Assembly: GCF_964355755.1 (NCBI RefSeq)
Contig: NC_092676.1
Span: 23,604,288 to 23,668,287 of the forward strand
From: Antedon mediterranea
Lineage: Eukaryota; Echinodermata; Crinoidea; Comatulida; Antedonidae
Length of the DNA stretch: 64,000 bases
Direction: 5' to 3'
The position numbers and the translations under genes are program-made. Shown in pieces: positions 26,397 through 37,674 of the stretch (positions are counted from its first letter, which is position 1; every line of letters starts with the position of its first letter). The notes below the pieces were generated by a model. The model was not told the DNA's origin. It ran no database searches and was given only the letters and a program-made list of their open reading frames with translations.

Positions 26397-26975
26397 TCAC
26401 CTCATGTCTTTATTATGATACTCGACGTTCTTCTAACATTACCAAAATCATCCACTGCTTATGGTAGAAGGTCTTTTGCAGCAATAGCACCTTCATTATG
26501 GAACAAACTTCCACTCTTTGTGAGACTTGCTCCTTCAGTCAGTATTTTTAAATCACGACTGAAAGCCCATCTGTTCTCATCCGGTATTAATTAAATTATT
26601 CATTCATTCATTTATTCCTTCCCCGAAACCTTGACTCAGAAATACCGGGATGGTGTCCGGCGGGGGATAGTTTAACCCAAGCTTAAGTTGTGCATGCTTC
26701 ATTTACTCTCTATTCTTAATTCTGGCCCTGAAACCTTGACTCAGAAATACTGGGATGGTGTCCGGCGGGGGATAGTTTTACCTTAGTTAAGCATAGTTAA
26801 GCTTTGTTACATTTTTTTTTTCACATTATTGATTGTCTCCATCCCCGAAACCTCGACTAAGAAATACCGGAATGGTGTCCGGCGGGGGATAGTTTATTAC
26901 CATTAGTTAAGGTCCTATGTAAAGCACCTAGAGGGGTCAGTGATCCATTAGGCGCTATATAAATACTGTTTATTG
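26397..26975 (+). mobile_element. LINE 3' end: reverse transcriptase C-terminus plus 3' UTR
   Basis: At about 26462-26594 the plus strand reads GRRSFAAIAPSLWNKLP, then APSVSIFKSRLKAHLF and a TAA stop, the usual last residues of CR1/Jockey-like LINE ORF2. The 3' UTR holds three copies (about 26618, 26727, 26842) of a unit with GAAACCTTGACTCAGAAATA and GGTGTCCGGCGGGGGATAG. It ends with TTAGGCGCTATATAAATACTG, the usual terminal motif of such LINEs. It is a 5'-truncated dead copy. Confidence 0.9.
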
Positions 26976-29031
26976 TTTATTATTATAATGCTATACGTTG
27001 AGATACAGTACAGAAAACCGAATGCCTTGTAAAAGAATGTTAAACTTTGTGTTAGATTTTCAAAAATATTTTTTTTTAATCATATAAAAAGTTTCTCTCT
27101 TTTCATCACCCGGGAAAGCATTGTCAAACTATTATGCTCTGCGGTTTAATAATGCTCATAATGTACAACAAGAATTCATCCAATTATACATACGATCGTC
27201 GTCGTTTCATCAGCATATAAAAACCGGATATTACGTCTTCATATACGTTAACGTAGTCATTCTTATTAGGGAGTTTGGGCAACCTCCGTACGTATACGTA
27301 TCTATATATAAAAAAATATGGTTAATTCTGACATAGGCGAGCACAATGGAAAAACTTCGGGACAAATCTCTGCCTTGGATACCTACCTGATCTATCTCAG
27401 ATGTACCGCGAAATGTAAATTTGATAACATTAGTTTTCACTATTACGATATTTTTTCATATTTCTATCTTAGGAAGATATTATAAAGTGTTTAAAAAAAA
27501 TTGATTTTATCGGTAGATTTTCAATTAAATTTCAATTGTACGCGGTCAAATTAATCGGGTTCATCTTGCAGTTTCCTGGCCGTTAGTGGATAATAGCCAT
27601 TTTAGTTTTTTGTTTATTTTCGGATCGAACCGAAGGTACAGTAGTTAAAAAATAAACATTATACTGCAAATTAATAAAGATCAAATTAAATATACGTCAT
27701 AAAGCATCGGAGTATATTGTGGGGAATAGTATTATAAAATTACATAAGGAGATCTTATGATAAGACCTTTTGTTTAAAATCAAGTGAAATCCCGATAGTC
27801 GAGTTTTATTGAGTAAGCTGGCAGGAATAACTGTGGGCTAATAATAAGTGTCCCGTTAGGACCGGGATACGTCTGCCCATGTTGCAAGCCGTCTAAAACA
27901 TCTTCCTTCTTCTTGGGCCGAAACTGCCCACTCTGTCGTGGAAGTTACTTTCAAAAGATTTTTTTTTTTTATTTCATCATATAATACATTACAAAGGAAA
28001 ATCATAATTAAATAAAAAATTAAAAGCAAACAAAAACAACAAAGATATACATCTAAAAAATTAAATAACGGTTCATAAAAATTATTCTAATCTCTAACAA
28101 TTTCATATTTGATTTATAAATGCTTCTAATTTTATCCATTTTGTATTAAAAATAATGTCCTCAAAATTCTGATGATAAATACATTTTTCCGTTTCATAAA
28201 ACCTTTTTAACTCGTTCATTTTAAATAATTGTTCATTTGTTGCAATTATTCTATTTAAAATTTTATATTGAAAATATATTAAAACAATATTCATTGTACA
28301 CGTATGTGGAGCTAGGTAGATTGTTATTCGTTATTGACTACAACACTTACAAAATATGTTTAAATTAAATAATGTATTAATTATTAGGATGGTATTTATT
28401 TGAATGCCCAACGCCTCCCCAATAAAACATCACTTTGAATAATAATCGCCCCCAACCCAACTATCTAATAAGCGCCTATCCACATTTATACACACAATAT
28501 TGTAATAGGCTTATATTTATAATAACACATACTACAGTATTTGTAGTAGAATTCATCGCACTGTTATTTACAATTTACCAAGCATTTGTTATTCCTTTTT
28601 ACCACTTTTCATATCTATTAGATAATTTTATTTGATTATAAATGTTACCATATTATTAAAACTAAAAAATTAAACATATCCCTCTAATAAGCACCTCCCT
28701 TTATATCATTTAAATTTAACATCGTCATCGTCTTCATTTCCCTTTGTTACGGTCTTTCTAAATCAATAACCTCAATCATTTAACTTTCTTATCTTATCCT
28801 CATCTATTATTCGCACGAGTTCTAAATCAAGATTAAACTGCATGTATGAATCAAATTGCATTCTTAATACAATTCATTTATAACATAAGTTCGTTTAGAC
28901 GAATAATTGTTTAAAACAACGTTAAAAAAGTAAATTATAAAAAGAAGGATGAATGGGTTTTTTTGAAAGAGGAAAACACATGCTACTAATCGTCATTGTC
29001 TGATGACATAACTTGCTTTCTTTTTCCCCAG
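26976..29031. other. Intergenic, no gene seen
   Basis: AT-rich. About 28395-28650 resembles the CCCCAAATAAACGCC-type repeat found again at 58585-58830. The polypyrimidine tract and CAG at about 29018-29031 are the likely acceptor of a 5' non-coding exon for the VLIG copy that follows. Confidence 0.5.
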
Positions 29032-29068
29032 AACATCTCACGAACATATACAGAATAATTGTTGAACA

Positions 29069-32000
29069 ATGGCACTTCCTAATTATGAAAAAAACATAAA
29101 TGTTTTAAAATTATTGGAAATACATAAATATTTTCCAAAGAAAATTACAAGAAAGGAGGCTTTAACAGTTCCTGGCGATATTATTAAAAGGAAGGATCTC
29201 GACCACACACGTGAACTCCCCTGGTTTATGCTAGAAAATATTATTGCAGGCAACTATAAAGGTGTTTCGTTTGTAATCAACACTCAAGATACTAAAACTC
29301 AATCAGTTGACACTCAAACTCAAGTTGAACAGTCAGATTTGTGGGAGGATGAAGATCAGTTTACTGGTAATGAAGTAAATCCTCTAGATGTATTGACGTC
29401 TTTATTTATATGCTGTGATGATTTTCTAAGGCAGATATTAGTAGAAAAACTGTCTAATTGTCAGTTGGCCATTCCGTTGCTTTTGCCAGTTATAGACGCC
29501 GCGCCACAAATGTCCTGTGTTGAGATGCTATCTTCGGCAACGAGTACTATACGAAAACAATGGAAGACTATCTCAGGGTCAGCTCAGGAGCGTTCAATGG
29601 CGGTGCATCCGTTACCTCTAGTGTCTGCTCTTCGTATAGGAAGACCTAAAGTATCGAAGTCAAAAACACTCAATGAAACAATTAACTCAGGACTGGACCA
29701 TTTTTTTCACTTTAGACTTACAGGTGGAAATGCACAAAAAGTTGTTTCTAATGGCGTAGTAGAACTGATGTGGTATCTTCCAACAGGCAATGATGAAGAT
29801 AATTTTCCACGTGCATTTGGAATCATGAACCTACGAGGCAAAGTAGTTAATCATTCACTACAAAAAACCTTTATGACAAAGGCATCATCAGTAACTGTTA
29901 TCTTCTGTCAAAGCGACATATCTAAAAAGAAAGAGATGGACGTAATATCATCTTGGAATGATCAACAGAGTCATCTTATTCTTGTATTTGATGGAACACC
30001 AACTGATGAATGGAAGAAAACTGTAGAAAACGTCCGCGCCACCTACAATATGAAGCAAATAGTGAAAGTTATAACAACCTCTCATAAGATCAATCTGGCT
30101 GAGAAACTTAAACAAGAACTTAAAAAATGTATGTCAGTTGATTTTCCTGGTCAAGTCACTCCTAAATGTTTGGAAGACTGCGAAACAATCGCGAATCTTT
30201 TCAATATTAGAATTGATGACAAAGATACAGGTAGTAATTATGAATGTAAGCTGAAGGCAATGGATATGTTGGTATGTCTTAAAGCGGAACATGACAAAGA
30301 TAAACATTTACCATTACAGGCTATATCACGTGAAATTGCTTTAAAAAAATGTGAACAAATTGACATGAAATTTAAGGATATGTCAACAGAATCTTATATT
30401 GATAAGATCAAATCAGAAATAATGGATTTGCGAAAAAAACAATCTGATTTATGGAAAGATCCATCCAAGATGATTATGGTCAAGCAGTTTTTAGAATCCG
30501 TTGCTTTTATGTCTCTCGCGAGGTCATACTTTTATAATTGGACGGGTACCTTGTTAGACAGGCACTGCATACATAATTTACAGCTCATACGTGAAAAAAA
30601 CCCTACATGTATGAAGAAAGATAATTCTGAAATAGTTGAAGAATTCCAAAAGAAACTATTCGATGCAAGTCTGGGCTTAGAACATTTGAAAAGAGAAATC
30701 GCTCAAATCTACGAGATGGCATCAGAATTGTCACGGATGGAAAGTGACATTCAGAAATTTCCAGAAAAAGCTGCTGACTTGTTAATCGATGGACAGACAC
30801 TTGAGATTATGGATGGAGATGCGACTTATATTCCTACAACGTGGTTAAATGCAGTTTTTAACTGCCTTAAGGCAAAGATTAGAAATAAGAAACTATTTGT
30901 TTTATCAGTAGTTGGTGTACAAGGAAGTGGAAAATCAACCATGCTGAATACGATGTTTGGGCTGAAGTTCGCAGTTGATGCTGGCAGATGTACCAAAGGG
31001 GCATTTGCACAATTAGTTCCACTTGATGAAAATCTTTGAATAAGGTACAATAGTGACTACATCATGGTGGTTGACACAGAGGGGTTATGTGCTCCTGAAT
31101 TCGCTGGAGTTGATCAAAATAAACGTGATAACAAATTGGCGACATTCATAATCGCGTTAGCTGATTGTACAATTATCAATTTTATGGCAGATAACCAATC
31201 TGGCATTCAGGACATCCTACAGATTGCTGTGTACGCGTTGATGAAAATGAAGTTAACTAATCTAAAGCCTAGCTGCATATTTGTTCATCAGTGTAAAAGT
31301 GATTTAATGACTTCTGAGAAGAATGTAACAGCGGAGTTCAAACTGAAAGAACTACTGGACAAAGCTACAAGTACTGCTGCATATGAACAAGGAAAATCTT
31401 TCAAATTGTTTGAAGAAGTGATCAGTTTTCATCCTGAGAAACATGTAGTCTATATTCCAAACCTATGGCTAGGAAGTATACCAAGACCAATGGCAACTAT
31501 GAATCCAGAATACATCAGAAATGTTCTTAAACTCCGAAATATTGTGTTTTCTGTCATGGAAGGACGGTCGACCAGAATTGATGAATTTAGTCTCAAATTT
31601 GCTGGTGTGTCAAACGCTGTTCTTTACGAAGAATTTTCTTTTTCTTTCATACATGCTGTAGAGATACAATCTTACAATGCCTTAGAAACCGAGTATATTG
31701 ATTTTTAGACAAACATGTACGAGCTACCATCATGCCTTTGCCAATGCTTGTAAAAATATTTCGGCAGAAAACATAGAAGGAAAAGCTACAGGAATACTCA
31801 AAACCTACCAACTAAAGCTGCAGCAAAGCTACGAAATACTTTGTCGTCGGATGAATGAATACATCAGCAAGAACCCAAAGTCCGCACAATGGGAAGCACA
31901 AATAAACAACAAACTGTCTATACTGAATTCGGAAATGACAAAAACATTTCAAAGTGAATTTGAAATTTTCGAAAAATCTGTCATTTGGAAAACAAAAATT

Positions 32001-33719
32001 AACAAAGACTACTTACCAGAAATTTATAAAAAATCATGTAAACTTGCCAAAACATTAAGGAGAAACGTTCGTGAGATTGATTCGGAAGAATTGGTATCGC
32101 AGTTTAACAGAAGTTGGGAAGAATGGATTAACGATACCCCACCGATTGAACATATAAATATCGAGACCAAACTTGAAGAAATACTCTATGATGCATTTCC
32201 TGGATACAAAAGTGTTATAGACAGCATACTGCAGAAGCTAAAGAACAAACAACAAGTTGATGTCTCAGTGGATGATGTAAACGTAGATTTTATGTCTCAC
32301 TTCCCCAACTCCGCAATGTAATTTCAAAGTTTCAAGAAAAAGCAGTCATAGATACTGAAAGACGCAAAGGACGTAATTGCAATGTATCTATCATACATGA
32401 AATCTTCAGTTTAGTACATAGTAATTTGAAAGAAGGAGATAAGTTTGAATTTACACGAGAAGGAGTAGCTAAACATACGTGCTGTGTTCTTTGGAAATCA
32501 ATACCTAAATTGAAAGTTCTTCAGGAAGCCTTCATGGATCAGAATGACCCAAAAACGCTTATGCTTTCTCATAGACAGACCCTATGGCTAGAATTCCATG
32601 ACGAATTCCACAAAGTAGAAACATCACTGAAAATAGCTTCTATACTTTCTTTGCAATTGAAAGATGCCGCTACCGAAGTTTGTTTGTTTGTTTGTTTGTT
32701 TGTTTGTTTGTTTGTTGTTTGTTTTAAACGTTGTTGAATACTTAAGAACCTCACCTGAGCACAAGAATACATTTGTCAGTAAGAATAGCTTTCATGCAAA
32801 AATGCTCATTGATCTCGCCGAAGAGGAGTCATTTGAGTTAGCTAAAGGATACTTGCTAAATCCGTCATTCCGTATGTCTTCTTGGGTGGAAGAATACATC
32901 TTAAAAGCACTGCTGCAATTAGTAAAGACAAACGGTAAAGAGACGATGCTAGAAAACATTTACTACGGATGCGTGCGTAGTAAATACAAAGACGTGCTAG
33001 AAGCAACAACCAGCGCTTGCACAAACGTCGGGCCTACTTGCAGAGTAAGCAAGTTGTGGCGAGAAATAAATTCAGGTTTTGAGCTAACAATGACACCAGT
33101 CATTGTTCGCCCTAAACACATTGACAATGATGAAATTCAAATTGACAAAATATTTGATGAGCTCTCTAGTGAACTAACAAAAAGCATGACAAAGAGAAGT
33201 AAAATTGATTTAAATAAAGATTTAAGACGTGAAATTGGAAAAGTTGTTGAATATTTTGAGAAAGATCTTGTTGGTTGTGAAGAGGTATGCCCGTTTTGCG
33301 GAGCCCTATGTGATAACACTGTCGGATGTACAACTCATCAAACTGAGTGTCATCGACCACAGGGGATTGCAGGCCAGAACTGGAACTGGTGGAACTGGAA
33401 AGGAAAGCGTGGCAATGAACTTGTAGTAGACTTATGCACAACATCAGTTGCCGACACCAAACAAAAATTTAAAAAAATCGATGTTGATAACAAATGGCAT
33501 AAATACCATAAATATCATACTGTTTACAAATCATGGATGATTCCACCAATAGTGGATACAACCACACAGCTCTACTGAAAATGGTTCATGGCAACGTACA
33601 ACAAAGAGTTGGCAGAAATGCATGGATGCAAGAAAGCTGAAATTCCAGATAGTTGGTACAAAATCACACGGGAAGAAGCAAAGCAGGATCTGATTAAGTT
33701 ATACAACATAACAACATAA
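29069..33719 (+). pseudogene. VLIG/URGCP-type very large GTPase, copy 3, multiply disrupted
   Basis: Colinear with copy 2 from MALPNYEKNINVLKLLEIH to the last residues before TAA at 33717-33719. The P-loop GVQGSGKST and DTEGL are still readable. Lesions: TGA at 31037-31039 (AAA in copy 2); at about 31700 a 12-base deletion plus one extra T, shifting the frame; another frameshift at about 32300 before CTCCGCAATGTAATT; a (GTTT)n expansion at 32678-32724 replacing about 39 coding bases; and TGA at 33576-33578 where copy 2 has Trp (TGG). Open pieces are 29069-31039, 31064-31708, 31698-32321, 32426-32737 and 32664-33578. A spliced protein covering these is unlikely, because copy 2 needs no introns there. 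Pseudogene status is strongly supported; expression of the 656-residue N-terminal part cannot be excluded. Confidence 0.92.
32678..32724 (+). repeat. (GTTT)n microsatellite inside VLIG copy 3
   Basis: About eleven GTTT units lie exactly where copy 2 encodes INLQFFLRA. The coding alignment resumes at GTTGAATACTTAAGAACC. The expansion removed and replaced coding sequence. Confidence 0.9.
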
Positions 33720-35060
33720 AGGTAAGACGTTATTAATGTATGATGATGATTAATGAAATGTATTAGGATGCTCTTTTTTAGTTTGTATTGTTTGTAATTT
33801 CAAAAATAGTGGTCATTATTATGCCTAAAAAAATATTTATGATTGTATTATTTTGTTTACGAAATGAATTATTCTTTTACATCTCTTTGACGATTTTGCC
33901 GCTTAGTAAGCGTATTGTAAAATACAATCTATTCTAAAACGGAGTACAGGAGATTGAACCATTTTGTGATATGATTATAATAAATAATGTCCAAGTTATA
34001 ACTAAACAGCAAATCTCTAGGACTATTTTCATAATTTTTCAAAATTCTGAAAAACTTCTTAAACAAGAAAGAAACCTTAATTTTTTTAAATGTAATGTTA
34101 CTAACAAGATTTTTTTCATTATTAACAGCTTTGGTTTGATGCCTGAACGCTTATCCACCAGTACTAAACACATTTTTGTTTATTATTCGACCCAATATGA
34201 ATTATTCAGAATTCGGAAATTTAGCATAGGGGCATGGTGGGATTGTTATAAAAACTTAAACGAAGTACGTAAATAATACAGATAAATGGTAGGCGTATAA
34301 TGCGTGAAGAGAATTTAAAATTTAGATTTTGTGTCTAAGGTTGATTGGAAAATCAGCCACTAAATTACACTAAAGAAATTACGAATAATAATATGAATTG
34401 TTATCAAGGCCATATACATGGCTGCCCCAAGTCGCGTGCACCAAAATGTTTGAACGCGACTAAAAATGTGTCGTCACGGGGATTGTCTTGCACCAATGAG
34501 TTTGAAACTTCTCTCTCTTCGAATGGATCGGTTGCGGTAGATTAAAAAGAGCATATCGATTATAACATTACATAGCTGTGTTATTATGTATGGCTATTGT
34601 ATATTAGAAATGAAACAGCCATTACTTTAGCAGATCGTGTAGTATTATACCTATTGCAGTAGATTGCAATTTGTGTTTTTAGAGACATTTTATTAGCACT
34701 TCGTTGTTTGGTAAACCGTATAGATAGAAAGCCTTATTTTATATTAAGGTCGTTTATTGGTAATATTTGAATCAACTTAAGCCTAACTTGTTATGATGAC
34801 TTATCTAAATTGTAATGTTTTATGTATGTCATTGGGTTATAATTTCAAATGTGTATTGCTCAAGAGAATTATTTTTGTGAGAAATAACCCTGGCATTGCC
34901 ATGAGATGCCTTCCCTGATAACGCAGAAAGAATCACCAATAGCAATAAATCTCAATTAGTAGGAATCATGTACAGTTGTTTGTGTTAACTTTGTTGTTGT
35001 TGATAATCACTCAATATATTTGACCAAAGCAATCAAACAATAGGATGATGAGCTCACTCT
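33720..35060 (+). repeat. 3' flank of VLIG copy 3, duplicate of 20543-21780
   Basis: Begins AAAGGTAAGACGTTATTAAT and follows copy 2's flank in the same order, with small indels. It contains the AAGGCCATATACATGGCTG/GTCGCGTGCACC repeat and ends near GAGCTCACTCTGC. No gene. Confidence 0.85.
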
Positions 35061-35973
35061 GCTAAAATATCAGTCCTTTGATCTATGATTGGCTGCGACA
35101 AATTCATACTTATAGTTGCGGCGGTTCCCGGGTGACATTTAAATCAAACGTGTCGCAACCACAGTTGAAACAATTGATCTAACGAAGCTCAGCATCCTGT
35201 TGTTAGATTGCCATGATTCGACTGCCAGATAACATTCCGCATTACAAATAGGATGAATATGAACACACCAAAAACATGTAGGCCTACAACTTTGTGTTTA
35301 AAATGTGTTGGTCTCAATATGTGAGATTGAGCGCGTTCATGTCAACATTCCTTGTTGTTGCCCCTCCACTTCCACTCCCTACCCCCTGCCTTGTGTTTGA
35401 TATTGATATTCCACCCCCCCCCCCCCCCTACGACTCTTACAATGCAGAGGTGTTACTTTTACTTGTGGAATATCAATTTTATGCCTTCTTCACTTCCTTA
35501 TCAATTTTAAAATCGACAATGTCCACTTTTATCAGCATCAGTTAATTTTCTCATCAACAATCATCAATGTATTTGTGGCTTGCATTGACATACAAATTGA
35601 ACACAGAAACACATAATTTTATTTAAATTTGCACAAAATCTGAAATACATACAATTGTTAAACTATATAATATGTTGGAAAAAAAACGTTTTATATGTCT
35701 ACAAAATCTTCCCCGCTTCCCTTAATTCAACATTAAAAAAATAATTTTAAGATTTATAATTATATACATAGGCCTATATATTAATATCATTCTTGTATTT
35801 GAGCAACTTGCTGATGTGTTGTGTCGACTGTGTCGACAATTAGAAATAATTAATTATATTTAACTTTGAATTATCTGAAAACATATGTTCCTATGATGAC
35901 ATAATTAATATAGGCGTTAATATTGAATACGGATTGTATATCGACCGCCATACGTTGGATATGCTATAATACA
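35061..35973. other. Intergenic and probable 3' region of the minus-strand nuclease-like gene
   Basis: Holds a run of 15 C (35414-35428). TTTATT at about 35620 would read AATAAA on the minus strand and could be the poly(A) signal for the gene ending at 35974. No other coding segment was recognised. Confidence 0.4.
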
Positions 35974-36315
35974 TTAGTTATATTCCATACGGCGAATATT
36001 CACTCCGCTGCCCTTAGCATTAGCACTGACGGTCTTCGATACGCTAGCATCTTTTCCGACTGCAAGGTATGCGTTACCACCCGGCCCAGCATTCCTTGCT
36101 GCTTGGTTCACATGAGCTGTGGTAATTTTCTGAGATGACTTCGATTCCCAAACCTGTGGCCTTCCTGACCTACTACTAACAACAAAATCTGCTCGGCCTC
36201 CTCCTCCTGGTACCGTAACTTCAGAACGAACTTGAGCATTCGGGTTTTGAGATGTTATGTGGCTCTTAACTTGGCCAGCAAATGACCCGCCATGATTCTG
36301 TGAAGTGTTGGACAT
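35974..36315 (-). CDS. Small protein with a predicted PD-(D/E)XK nuclease fold
   Basis: A 113-residue frame, stop at 35974-35976. I do not recognise a named family, but the order of elements fits the PD-(D/E)XK core: helix (about 11-22), strand VRSEVTV (29-35), strand RADFVVSS with Asp43, strand QVWESKSS with Glu57 and Lys59, helix TTAHVNQAARNA with Gln71, strand NAYLAVG, and a final VNIRRMEY strand. D-(X)13-E-X-K is the usual catalytic pattern. The Gly-rich PGGGGRAD loop and small size recall bacterial toxin and restriction-type nucleases, so bacterial descent is possible but unproven. The start sits just inside an exon. On the minus strand an acceptor (TTACATTTCAG) ends at 36341 and a donor (AAAG|GTAAGT) follows 37098, giving a 5' non-coding exon and a 757-base intron (36341-37097), so it looks like a genuine animal gene. 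Function is inferred from fold only. Confidence 0.72.
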   Translation of the reverse strand: MSNTSQNHGGSFAGQVKSHITSQNPNAQVRSEVTVPGGGGRADFVVSSRSGRPQVWESKSSQKITTAHVNQAARNAGPGGNAYLAVGKDASVSKTVSANAKGSGVNIRRMEYN

Positions 36316-36540
36316 CTTGCAAATAGTGTCGTATAGTATTCTGAAATGTAATCATAAATTAACTGTACAACTAATTTAAATACAAATGTTACCATTTTAA
36401 AATGTTGTTTTTTACCTTTTTGCCACAAAACACTCTTATAAAGCTTGATTTAGACGTTTCTTAATTAATTAATGGTTTGATATCATTAAATAAACTTCTT
36501 TTTTTTTCAATTATTGCTCTATTTAGGCCTATTTAGTTAT

Positions 36541-36665
36541 AACAAGGCCATTATAGATGGCTGCAGTCTAGTCGCATGCTCAAGTTAGTGTTTACCGACC
36601 AACCAATCGACCGACCAACCGACCGACCGACATAGTGAGATGTAGAGTCGCGTTGCACGTGACTA
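36541..36665 (+). repeat. (CCGA)n interspersed repeat in the intron of the nuclease-like gene
   Basis: Same layout as at 3660: AACAAGGCCATTATAGATGG, CTCAAGTTAGTGTTTACCGA, CCGA/CCAA units, CATAGTGAGATGTAGAGTCG and a CGTTGCACGTGACTAAAAA end. Confidence 0.8.
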
Positions 36666-36775
36666 AAAACATTAAAATAATTCATATTTTCATTGGAATT
36701 TGTGACTTATTAATAAAAAGTCAGTGACATAGACTGTTTATAAATGTATACATAAAGCCTTATATTAGCAACAAA

Positions 36776-37008
36776 CAGTGGAACTGTAGCTTGGTGGTTG
36801 ACGTGCTCGCCTTCTAATCTAAAGGTCTGGGTTCAATCCTGACCTAGTACCAGGGTTGTTAGGGCCTACTTTCAACTCCACTTCCAAGCATCAAATGAGA
36901 CTTAGTTTATAAGCACGATAAACTAGCTATAACATATAGTTTACCTCATCCTGTAATGGACGAGTTTTTGCTCGCTGTTGGATGAGTATGAAATAAATAA
37001 ATGAAAGT
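36776..37008 (+). mobile_element. tRNA-derived SINE, second family
   Basis: The A box lies in TAGCTTGGTGGTTGACGTG and the B box in GGGTTCAATCC, about 35 bases apart. The body is unrelated to the SINE at 9435, and the tail is AAATAAATAAATGAAAG. It lies in the intron (36341-37097) of the minus-strand gene. Confidence 0.8.
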
Positions 37009-37098
37009 ATCTCGTCAATGTGATTGAATGCCGCTGTAGTACTACAAGCTAAAATAACACCAATTCTGGTAAAACATGACTGAAGCAGTAAACTTACC

Positions 37099-37400
37099 TT
37101 TAAAAATTATTGTAAGATTGTGATTCTAGAATTGTCGCCTTCGATGGTTCACAACTCAAGTTAGTCAATCAAATGTATATTTTCTGTGCGAATTATAAGT
37201 TAAATTCTAGTAGTGCTGAAATCTGATTGGATAATTCGGTTTTCTAAAATCGAATTATTCTGGAAAAACCAACACTGATACCATTTTAAAAAAACACTTG
37301 AAAATTGAATCTTCTGTGAAGATAAAAAGTTAATCAATAGCGCTCTAAACTCTGATTGGATAATATCTCCGCCTTTTTCATTACATCATTCGGGAAAAAC
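37099..37400 (-). promoter_or_regulatory. Possible promoter of the nuclease-like gene with two CCAAT boxes
   Basis: Upstream of the inferred 5' exon, TCTGATTGGATAAT occurs at 37223-37236 and 37351-37364. On the minus strand this reads ATTATCCAATCAGA, a CCAAT box. The identical 14-base copies about 130 bases apart suggest NF-Y-type sites or a local duplication. No transcription start can be fixed from sequence. Confidence 0.35.
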
Positions 37401-37674
37401 CTATATATTTGTAATCAACAGACGTGTAAATATCTTAGAGGGCTCAATATTTGACTTAGAGAGATACAAGATACGGGTAAAATCCGCGGGAATTTACACA
37501 TAAGTTTTTCCATCCATAATTGTAGAGACATTTCACCACTATACTGAATTTTTACAGTAGGCCTATTTAAAACATTAAAATGTTCACAGCTATAAGAAAA
37601 ACCTATAGAATAATAACATGATGTGACTACTAGAATCTAGTAGTCGGGTAAAAATATGAAAATATAGGGCCTAA

